Shown: positions 1 through 5,071 of the stretch, piece by piece
How positions within the stretch are numbered: the stretch's first letter is position 1
How the letters are laid out: each line of letters starts with the position of its first letter
DNA from: an uncultured Fretibacterium sp.
Lineage (GTDB): Bacteria; Synergistota; Synergistia; Synergistales; Aminobacteriaceae
Direction of reading: 5' to 3'
NCBI RefSeq assembly: GCF_938030725.1
Contig: NZ_CALHIQ010000092.1
Span: 1-15,398 of the forward strand
Length of the DNA: 15,398 nucleotides
The notes under the pieces: generated by a model
Told to the model about the DNA's origin: nothing
Database searches by the model: none
The model's input: only the letters and a program-made list of their open reading frames with translations
Program-made: the position numbers and the translations under genes

Positions 1-598
1 CGTCGAAGTTCTCCAGCTGGTGTGTCACCTGGATCAGGGTGACGCCCGAAGCGTGGACCCTCCGCAGGACCTCCTCCACCTCCAGGCGCCCCTCCGGGTC
101 CAGCATCGAGGTCGGCTCGTCCAGGATCAGGCAGCGCACGCGGGCGGCCAGCGCGCCGGCCAACGCGACGCGCTGCTTCTCCCCGCCCGACAGGGCGGAA
201 ACCATCGCCCTGCGCTTGTGCCGCATCCCGACCCTCTCAAGGGCCCAGTCCACGCGGGCCTGAATCTCCTGCGGGGGCAGGCCCTGATTCTCCGGAGCAA
301 AGGCCGCGTCGTCCTCCACCACCGCCCCGACGATCTGGTTCTCCGGGTCCTGAAAGACGACCCCCACCAGCCCCCGCAGTTCCCGGAAGGGGAGGTCCTG
401 CGCGTCACGTCCGGATATAAAACAGGCGCCCCGCGATGGAACCTGCAGGGCGCCCATGATCTTGACGAGCGTCGATTTTCCGGACCCGTTGTGGCCCAGG
501 ACGGCGACCCGCTCGCCGCAGCCGACCCTGAGTGAGATGTCCTTAAGTGCCTGGCGCGCTCCGTCGTAGGAAAAGGAAACGGAGCGCAGCTCAAGCAT
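1..598 (-). CDS. ecfA: ECF transporter ATPase, EcfA/CbiO family (3' end outside window)
   Basis: This is the ATP-hydrolysing subunit of an energy-coupling factor importer, the vitamin and metal-ion transporters in which two ATPases and the EcfT membrane protein serve exchangeable substrate-binding subunits. I translated it from the ATG at 598; 199 residues are visible and about 80 C-terminal residues are missing. Walker A is GHNGSGKST (35-43). The Q-loop region is FQDPENQIV (82-90), whose D/N-P-x-N-Q form is typical of EcfA, followed by FAPENQGLP (100-108). The signature is LSGGEKQRVALAG (136-148), Walker B is LILDEP (157-162), and the switch His is H193 in THQLE. The gene lies 48 bases after rplQ, in the same reading frame, with no good Shine-Dalgarno; an in-frame TTG at 628 is a weaker start. 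ecfA beside rplQ is a familiar arrangement in Firmicutes. Whether it is EcfA1 or EcfA2 cannot be decided here. Confidence 0.93.
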   Translation of the reverse strand, partial: MLELRSVSFSYDGARQALKDISLRVGCGERVAVLGHNGSGKSTLVKIMGALQVPSRGACFISGRDAQDLPFRELRGLVGVVFQDPENQIVGAVVEDDAAFAPENQGLPPQEIQARVDWALERVGMRHKRRAMVSALSGGEKQRVALAGALAARVRCLILDEPTSMLDPEGRLEVEEVLRRVHASGVTLIQVTHQLENFD

Positions 599-646
599 GG
601 GGGGACGGGAGGCCTTCGATCCGTTCAAGGCTCTCGGACGGCGCGC

Positions 647-1006
647 TTACTTCTCGATCAACTGGACGACGGCCATCTCGGAGCCGTCGCCCGCGCGGAC
701 GCCCAGCTTGACGATGCGGGTGTAGCCGCCCTTGTCGAAGGACATGTAGCGGGGAGCCACTTCTTTGAAGAGCTTCGTCGCGGCCTCCTTGTGGGGCATT
801 CGGGAGAACACGACGCGAATGTCGTGCACCGAGCCGCCACGAGCGCGGGTGATGAGCTTCTCGGCAACGCGGCGAAGCTCCTTGGCACGGGTGACGGTGG
901 TCCTGACCTGTCCGCTCAGGAACAGGCTGGCCGCCATGTTGCCCAGCATCGCCATCCTGTGGCTGCCGTATCGGCCGAGCGTTCTATGATCCACACGGTG
1001 TCTCAT
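647..1006 (-). CDS. rplQ: 50S ribosomal protein L17
   Basis: L17 binds 23S rRNA near the exit-tunnel side of the large subunit. The 119 residues match the compact family length. The N-terminal block MRHRVDHRTLGR is followed by the family hallmark TTVTRAKELRRVAEKLIT (residues 36-53), and the C-terminal strand reads GDGSEMAVVQLIEK. The ATG at 1006 is chosen because the Shine-Dalgarno AAGGAGGATT (1012-1021) lies just upstream. That site sits inside the last codons of rpoA, whose TAA ends three bases before this start, so the two genes are probably translationally coupled. L17 closes the alpha operon in most bacteria, as here. The assignment is secure. Confidence 0.98.
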   Translation of the reverse strand: MRHRVDHRTLGRYGSHRMAMLGNMAASLFLSGQVRTTVTRAKELRRVAEKLITRARGGSVHDIRVVFSRMPHKEAATKLFKEVAPRYMSFDKGGYTRIVKLGVRAGDGSEMAVVQLIEK

Positions 1007-1009
1007 AGG

Positions 1010-2011
1010 TTAATCCTCCTTACCTGCTTTTTCCTTTTTCTCGCGCAGCTTTAACCCCGCGCTTTCCAGTTTTTCCTCAATCTCGGTCAGAGATATCTTG
1101 CCGAGGTTGCGGATCTTCAAGAGGTCCTCGCGGGATTTCTGAAGAAGATCCCCGATCGTCTGGACCCCTCCGCGCAGCAGGCAGTTCTCGCTGCGTATGG
1201 AGAGCTCCAGCTCGCGGACCGGCCTGGCAAGGAGCTCCTCGTTCCCCGCCGGCCCACTCCTCCTGTCCGCGCCCAGGTCCAGGTCGTAGACGCCGCTTCC
1301 GGACCCGTCCGCGCCGGCCTGGCCGACGCTGGCCACGATGTAGCCGAAGTACGTCTGAACGATCTGGGCCGCCTCGCCCACCGCCGCGTCCGGGGCGATG
1401 ATCCCATTGGTCCAGACGTCCATCGCCAGCCGTTCAAAGTCGGTCCTCTGTCCGACCCGCGCCGCCTCCACCCGGTAGTTCACCCGGAGCACGGGGGAGA
1501 AGATCGCGTCCGTGAGCAGCGCGTCCAGGGGAAGATAGGCCGGCCTGGGGCGCTCGGCGGAGAGGTAACCCGTCCCCTGCTCGATGTAGAGCTCCATGCT
1601 GAGGTGGGCGCCCTCCTCCATGGTGCAGATCTTCGCGTCCGGGTCGATAAACTCGATCTCGCCGTTCTCCGGGATATCTCCGGCTGTCACGAGCCCCGCC
1701 CTCTCAACGTCCAGGGAGACCACGCGAACCTCCTTGCTCTTGGAGCGGACGGGGATGTGCTTCAGGTTCATCAGGATCTCCATCACGTCCTCCCGCACGC
1801 CAGGGACCGTGCTGAACTCGTGCAGCACCCCGTCGATGCGCACCGACGTGATCGCAGCGCCCCGGATCGAAGAGAGGAGCACCCTTCGAAGCGCATTTCC
1901 CAACGTCATTCCATACCCGCGTTCCAGGGGCTCCAGGTACAGGCGCCCGTAAGTCGGAGTGTTCTCCTCCAGCTTAAGCACCGGGCGCAAGATCTCCAAG
2001 GTTTCCAACAT
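1010..2011 (-). CDS. rpoA: DNA-directed RNA polymerase subunit alpha
   Basis: Alpha dimerises to start assembly of RNA polymerase, and its C-terminal domain contacts UP-element DNA and activators. The protein has 333 residues against 329 in E. coli. The N-terminal domain (about 1-228) has the assembly segment ERGYGMTLGNALRRVLLSS (30-48). A Gly/Ser-rich linker (about 229-263) follows. The C-terminal domain (about 264-323) contains SIRSENCL (271-278), where R273 and N276 match DNA-binding R265 and N268 of E. coli, and NLGKISLTEI (302-311). By register with E. coli the linker is roughly eight residues longer. The tail is rich in Lys and Glu. The start is an ATG with the SD GGAG about 8 bases upstream. 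The 84 bases before it are the longest gap in the window; rpsD, often found there, is missing. Confidence 0.98.
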   Translation of the reverse strand: MLETLEILRPVLKLEENTPTYGRLYLEPLERGYGMTLGNALRRVLLSSIRGAAITSVRIDGVLHEFSTVPGVREDVMEILMNLKHIPVRSKSKEVRVVSLDVERAGLVTAGDIPENGEIEFIDPDAKICTMEEGAHLSMELYIEQGTGYLSAERPRPAYLPLDALLTDAIFSPVLRVNYRVEAARVGQRTDFERLAMDVWTNGIIAPDAAVGEAAQIVQTYFGYIVASVGQAGADGSGSGVYDLDLGADRRSGPAGNEELLARPVRELELSIRSENCLLRGGVQTIGDLLQKSREDLLKIRNLGKISLTEIEEKLESAGLKLREKKEKAGKED

Positions 2012-2095
2012 AGTTTACGCTCCTATTCTTCGCAGACGCCAAGGGCCGCATTCCATCGCGCCCATCAACTTCCAGCCGCTGATCAAGGGGCGCTG
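2012..2095. other. rpsK-rpoA intergenic gap where rpsD is often found
   Basis: At 84 bases this is the longest non-coding stretch in the window. On the minus strand it carries the rpoA Shine-Dalgarno (GGAG about 8 bases before the ATG at 2011) and a 16-codon reading frame (2015-2065) that ends in TAA one codon before rpoA, in the same frame. I see no rpsD remnant: none of the frames reads like S4, and 84 bases is too short for the roughly 600-base gene. Partial inverted repeats are present (CAGC-G-GCTG), but there is no stem followed by a T run, so I do not call a terminator. A promoter here is possible but no convincing -35/-10 pair is visible. Confidence 0.6.
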
Positions 2096-2491
2096 TTAGA
2101 CGCGGCGTCTTTTCGGCGGCCGGCAGCCGTTGTGAGGAATGGGAGTCGTATCCTTGATGAGGTTGACCTGAAGTCCCGCCGCCTGCAGGGAACGAATCGC
2201 GGACTCACGGCCGGGGCCGGGGCCCTTGACGATGACGTCGATCTCCTGCACGCCGTGATCCTGAGCGCCCTTGGCCACCTGCTGGGCCACGATCTGCGCC
2301 GCGTAGGGGGTGGACTTGCGGGTCCCCTTGTAGCCCACGTTGCCGCCGCTGGACCAGGAGATGACGTTCCCCTCCTTGTCGCTGATGCAGAGGATCGTGT
2401 TGTTAAAGGTGGAGTAGATGTGAGCCACTCCATAGTTTATGTTCTTCTTCTCACGTTTCTTGCCCTTGCGGACTGCCGTTCTCTTCGCCAC
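2096..2491 (-). CDS. rpsK: 30S ribosomal protein S11
   Basis: S11 sits on the platform of the small subunit, binds 16S rRNA and helps shape the E-site mRNA path. The 131 residues are the normal length. The basic N-terminus MAKRTAVRKGKKREKK is followed by YGVAHIYSTFNNTIL (20-34), KGPGPGRESAIR (89-100) and the C-terminal hallmark PHNGCRPPKRRR (119-130). The Asn-Gly in that hallmark is the site reported to form isoaspartate in E. coli S11. The start codon is GTG (2491), supported by the SD GAGGAGG about 10 bases upstream; the preceding gap to rpsM is 42 bases. It follows rpsM as in other alpha operons. Confidence 0.98.
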   Translation of the reverse strand: MAKRTAVRKGKKREKKNINYGVAHIYSTFNNTILCISDKEGNVISWSSGGNVGYKGTRKSTPYAAQIVAQQVAKGAQDHGVQEIDVIVKGPGPGRESAIRSLQAAGLQVNLIKDTTPIPHNGCRPPKRRRV

Positions 2492-2533
2492 GCGAGTTTC
2501 GCCTCCTCTAAAAATTCCGTTCAGGCCCGGCCG

Positions 2534-2911
2534 CTACTTCGTGGCGACCTTCTTGTTGGCCACCGTGCGGCGCTTGCCCTTGCGCGTCCTTGCGTTCGTC
2601 TTCGTCTTCTGCCCGCGGACGGGAAGTCCCAGGCGATGCCGGAGCCCCCTGTAGCACCCGATGTCCATCAGGCGCTTGATGTTCATGCTGACCTCGCGGC
2701 GCAGGTCGCCCTCCACGACGTAGTGCTCCTCAATCTCGCGGCGCAGCTTCTGAGCGTCGTCCTCGCTGAGGTCCTTCACGCGGACGTCAGGGTTCACGCC
2801 CGTCGCCGCCAGTATCTTCCTGGCGGAGGGCACTCCGATGCCGAAGATATACGTCAAGGCAATCTCGATGCGCTTCTCGCGCGGAAGGTCCACACCTGAA
2901 ATACGAGCCAT
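2534..2911 (-). CDS. rpsM: 30S ribosomal protein S13
   Basis: S13 lies in the head of the small subunit and forms intersubunit bridges with L5 and 23S rRNA. The 125 residues fit the family. The protein begins MARISGVDLPREKRIEIAL, has the helix-hairpin-helix-like stretch YIFGIGVPSARKIL, and carries the signature RGLRHRLGLPVRGQKTKTNA before a basic tail. The ATG at 2911 is preceded at a 7-base gap by AGGAGG (2919-2924), which is also the last two codons of rpmJ. In E. coli, S4 represses the alpha operon by binding the rpsM leader. With rpsD absent from this cluster and rpmJ directly upstream, that loop is unlikely to work the same way here (inference). Confidence 0.98.
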   Translation of the reverse strand: MARISGVDLPREKRIEIALTYIFGIGVPSARKILAATGVNPDVRVKDLSEDDAQKLRREIEEHYVVEGDLRREVSMNIKRLMDIGCYRGLRHRLGLPVRGQKTKTNARTRKGKRRTVANKKVATK

Positions 2912-2915
2912 TCGA

Positions 2916-3041
2916 TTACCTCCTCACACCCTGGCGCTGCTTATGACGCGGGTTACGGCTGCAGATGACGTGAACGACGCCATGGCGGCGGATCACCCTG
3001 CAGAACTCACAGATCGGCTTGACCGACGGTTTAACCTTCAT
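2916..3041 (-). CDS. rpmJ: 50S ribosomal protein L36, zinc-binding form
   Basis: This small gene encodes 41 residues, translated from the ATG at 3041. L36 is a minimal zinc-ribbon protein of the large subunit that contacts 23S rRNA. The sequence starts MKVKPSVKPICEFCRVIRR and contains the metal ligands C11, C14, C27 and H33, so it is the Cys-containing (C+) form. Usual L36 has 37-38 residues; this one ends QGVRR because the codons GTG AGG AGG run through the next gene's Shine-Dalgarno before TAA. The stop lies 4 bases before the rpsM ATG. Its own SD is AAGGAG, with a second GGAG nearer the ATG. A hairpin lies in the 44-base gap before it. Confidence 0.97.
   Translation of the reverse strand: MKVKPSVKPICEFCRVIRRHGVVHVICSRNPRHKQRQGVRR
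2919..2924 (-). promoter_or_regulatory. rpsM Shine-Dalgarno embedded in the rpmJ C-terminal codons
   Basis: AGGAGG on the minus strand is read as the Arg-Arg codons that end rpmJ and lies 7 bases before the rpsM ATG, which is good SD spacing. A ribosome terminating on rpmJ would cover this site, so coupled re-initiation on rpsM is plausible. Confidence 0.85.
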
Positions 3042-3070
3042 TGCTCCCACTCCTTGAAAAAACAAACTTA

Positions 3071-3091
3071 AAATAAGGTCAGCCCTTATTT
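3071..3091 (-). terminator. AT-rich hairpin across the infA stop codon, followed by T-rich tract
   Basis: On the minus strand AAATAAGG (3084-3091) and CCTTATTT (3071-3078) form a perfect 8-bp stem with a 5-base loop (3079-3083). The left arm contains the infA TAA. Downstream the transcript reads U-rich and ends in a run of six U (3057-3062), 8 bases past the stem. This resembles a weak intrinsic terminator or attenuator between infA and rpmJ. The stem has few G-C pairs and the U run is not immediate, so termination would probably be partial. It could instead protect a 3' end after RNA processing, or be chance in a locally AT-rich gap. Confidence 0.4.
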
Positions 3092-3316
3092 ATAGCGATA
3101 TATGATCCTTCCCCGGCTCAAATCGTAGGGAGATACCTCGACCAGCACCCTGTCCCCAGGGAGGATGCGGATGAAGTGCATCCTCATCTTCCCCGAAACG
3201 TGCGCCAGAAGCTTGTGCCCGTTCTCCAGCTCCACGCGAAACATGGCGTTGGGGAGAGGTTCCGAGATCACTCCCTTAGCCTCGATGACTTCCTCTTTGC
3301 CGCCTGCGTTTGCCAT
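3086..3316 (-). CDS. infA: Translation initiation factor IF-1
   Basis: IF-1 is a single OB-fold protein that binds the A site of the 30S subunit during initiation. From the ATG at 3316 it has 76 residues, close to the usual 72; the extra residues are in the N-terminus MANAGGKEEVIEAKG. The core has MFRVELENGHKLLAHVSGKM (25-44), IRILPGDRVLVE (49-60) and PYDLSRGRI (63-71), all standard for the family. A longer frame from a TTG at 3349 would add 11 residues unlike any IF-1 I know and would overlap the preceding gene, so I reject it. An AGAGG about 11 bases upstream is a moderate SD. infA beside adk/map and rpmJ is typical of Gram-positive-type clusters. Confidence 0.96.
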   Translation of the reverse strand: MANAGGKEEVIEAKGVISEPLPNAMFRVELENGHKLLAHVSGKMRMHFIRILPGDRVLVEVSPYDLSRGRIIYRYK

Positions 3317-3345
3317 ATGCTGCCCTGCCTCTCCGTTCTGAAATC

Positions 3346-3654
3346 TCAATCTAAGCGCATCCCGAGCCCTGCGAGAATCTGGCAGAAGCGGCCTCGGTCG
3401 ATGTTCTTACCCGCCTCTATCAAAGCGACCAACTCCGCCGCACACTGCGGCGTCACCTGAACATGCCTTGGATTCTTCTTCTTGGGCTGCAGAACATTGA
3501 ACCGCTCCGCATCCGCCAAAGCCAGTCGATTTCCGTCTAAGAAACCCACGACCACATAAAGCCTGCCTCGGTCCTTTCCCTTTGTGGATCGGACCACCTG
3601 CCCAAGACGGCAGGGAACGGGGTCCGGGCCTAACGGCCCATCCGGCTTGTCCAT
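3346..3654 (-). CDS. KOW-domain RNA-binding protein, L14e/L27e-like, function unknown
   Basis: This 102-residue protein has a KOW motif near its start, LGQVVRSTKGKDRGRLYVVV (17-36), a short strand-rich barrel (GNRLALADAERFNVL), and a basic stretch QPKKKNPRHVQV (57-68). The C-terminal third (about 69-102) is a helical extension. KOW motifs bind RNA, as in L24 and NusG. Similar small proteins lie between map and infA in many Firmicutes and are often annotated as L14e-like, but I know of no settled function. The ATG at 3654 lies inside map: 25 bases overlap in a different frame, and no convincing Shine-Dalgarno precedes it, which suggests coupling to map translation. No alternative start lies before the KOW motif. 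Its location suggests a ribosome or translation role (inference). Confidence 0.88.
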   Translation of the reverse strand: MDKPDGPLGPDPVPCRLGQVVRSTKGKDRGRLYVVVGFLDGNRLALADAERFNVLQPKKKNPRHVQVTPQCAAELVALIEAGKNIDRGRFCQILAGLGMRLD

Positions 3655-4415
3655 GGGGTCAATATCTCTGGTCCGTCGTCCAGGATGACGATGGACCGCT
3701 CAAAATGCGCCGCGTCAGAACCGTCGGCAGTGAGGACCGTCCAGCCGTTTTCGCCCACCCGGACCGCCTCGCGCCCCGACATGATCATGGGCTCGATGGC
3801 CAGGGTCATCCCCTTCTGCAGCATGACGCCGCGTCCCGGACGCCCGAAATTGGGGACCTGCGGGGCCTCGTGCAGCTTTTGCCCCACCCCGTGTCCCGTG
3901 TAGTCCCGGACGATGCCGTACTTCAGGGGCACGGCGTAGGACTCCACCGCATAGCCGATATCGCCCACTGTCTTTCCCACCCTGGCCGCCTCGATGGCCC
4001 TGTTCAGGGAGGTTTCCGTCACCTCCAGGAGCTTTTGACGCTCCGGGCTGATGGCTCCCACCGGGTAGGTGCAGGCCGCGTCCCCGAAGTAGCCGTTCAG
4101 GCAGACCCCCACGTCGATGCTGAGGATGTCCCCCTCCTCGAGCTTCCGCTCATCCGAGGGGATGCCGTGTACGATCTCGTCGTTGATAGAGGCGCAGACG
4201 ATCCCCGGAAAGGGAGGCGTACTGCTCGTCATCCGATACCCCTTGAAGGCGGCCGTTCCGCCGCAGGCGCTGATGTGCTCGCCCGCGATGCGGTCCAGCT
4301 CTCCCGTGGAGATGCCGGGACGGACCACCGTGCCGATGTGGTCCAGGATATCCGCCACAACCCTGCCCGCCTTGCGCAGCAGGTCGATCTCGTCGGGGGT
4401 CTTAAGGTGCAGCAT
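3630..4415 (-). CDS. map: Methionine aminopeptidase, type I
   Basis: This enzyme removes the initiator Met from nascent proteins as they leave the ribosome. The 261 residues match the bacterial type I length. The five metal ligands of the pita-bread fold are visible: D101 (SIDVGV), D112 (FGDAAC), H175 (TGHGVG), E208 (AIEPM) and E239 (HFERS). They sit four residues further along than in E. coli Map, because the loop before H83 (RMTSSTPPFPGIVCASINDE) is slightly longer. The conserved H83 (VHGIPS) is also present. The ATG overlaps the end of adk by 14 bases and lacks a Shine-Dalgarno, so coupling to adk is likely. The 3' end overlaps the KOW gene by 25 bases and ends in TAG. Confidence 0.97.
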   Translation of the reverse strand: MLHLKTPDEIDLLRKAGRVVADILDHIGTVVRPGISTGELDRIAGEHISACGGTAAFKGYRMTSSTPPFPGIVCASINDEIVHGIPSDERKLEEGDILSIDVGVCLNGYFGDAACTYPVGAISPERQKLLEVTETSLNRAIEAARVGKTVGDIGYAVESYAVPLKYGIVRDYTGHGVGQKLHEAPQVPNFGRPGRGVMLQKGMTLAIEPMIMSGREAVRVGENGWTVLTADGSDAAHFERSIVILDDGPEILTPWTSRMGR

Positions 4416-5058
4416 GCCGGTTCAACGCAGCCTTTACCCCTGCGTAGATGGTTTCCGGGTCGCTCGATGCGTCGATCTCGGAGAGGAGCCCCCGGTCCCG
4501 ATACCAGGCGATCAGGGGTTCCGTCTGCTCGTGAAAGACCTTGAGCCTGTTGCGGATCACCGCCTCCTGGTCGTCGTCCCTCTGATGGAGCTCGCCGCCG
4601 CAGGAGGGGCACTTCGCGCTGACGGCCCCGCCCATCGTGAGGAGGTTGAAGATCCCCCCGCAGGAGCGGCAGGTCCTCCGGTTGGAGAGGCGGCGGACGA
4701 GGGCTTCGTCGTCGATGGAGAACAGGAGCACTGCGTCTAGCTTCGCGTGGTGCTCCGTCAGGAAGGACTCCAGGAACTCCGCCTGGGGCACCGTCCTGGG
4801 GAAGCCGTCCAAGAGGAAGCCCTCCGTCGCGTCGGGCTCCAGGAGCCGGGAGGACACCATCTTCAGGACGAGGTCGTCCGGCACCAGGGCACCCTGGTCC
4901 ATGAACTTCTTCGCCTCCAGCCCAAGGGGCGTCCTATCCCCCAGGTTCTTCCTGAAGATGTCCCCCGTCGAAACGTGGACGCACGCCTCCCGCTCCTTCA
5001 GCAGGGCGGCCTGCGTCCCCTTGCCGGCGCCGGGAGCGCCTAAAAGGACTAGTCGCAT
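4402..5058 (-). CDS. adk: Adenylate kinase, zinc-binding LID form
   Basis: Adenylate kinase interconverts ATP + AMP and 2 ADP, setting the cell's adenylate balance. The 218 residues are the long bacterial form. The P-loop is GAPGAGKGT (7-15), the AMP-binding region has STGDIFR (30-36), and DGFPRT is at 84-89. The LID domain carries four cysteines, C130, C133, C150 and C153, in CRSC...CPSC, a structural zinc site typical of Gram-positive-type enzymes. RNRLKVFHEQTEPLI (169-183) follows, as usual. The ATG at 5058 has only a weak SD-like GGGACGAG upstream, 13 bases after the secY stop. The gene lies between secY and map, as in Firmicutes. Confidence 0.97.
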   Translation of the reverse strand: MRLVLLGAPGAGKGTQAALLKEREACVHVSTGDIFRKNLGDRTPLGLEAKKFMDQGALVPDDLVLKMVSSRLLEPDATEGFLLDGFPRTVPQAEFLESFLTEHHAKLDAVLLFSIDDEALVRRLSNRRTCRSCGGIFNLLTMGGAVSAKCPSCGGELHQRDDDQEAVIRNRLKVFHEQTEPLIAWYRDRGLLSEIDASSDPETIYAGVKAALNRHAAP

Positions 5059-5071
5059 CTCGTCCCGCCCC

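Noticed and set aside
127..594. A 155-codon minus-strand frame overlapping ecfA
   Set aside because: It is a different frame of the same strand. The frame from 598 has all ABC ATPase motifs, while this one is Arg/Ser/Pro-rich without motifs.
2012..2095. A promoter for rpoA in the gap
   Set aside because: TTGATC and TTGGCG resemble -35 boxes, but no matching -10 element lies 16-18 bases downstream.
1604..2899. A 431-codon open frame on the plus strand, antisense to rpoA, rpsK and rpsM
   Set aside because: It covers three secure minus-strand genes and a gap. Its protein is rich in His, Asp, Arg, Leu and Ala with no recognisable domain, as expected for the complement of GC-rich coding sequence.
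3317..3349. A TTG start for infA at 3349
   Set aside because: It overlaps the KOW gene's TGA, adds 11 atypical residues, and gives an IF-1 well above the family length.
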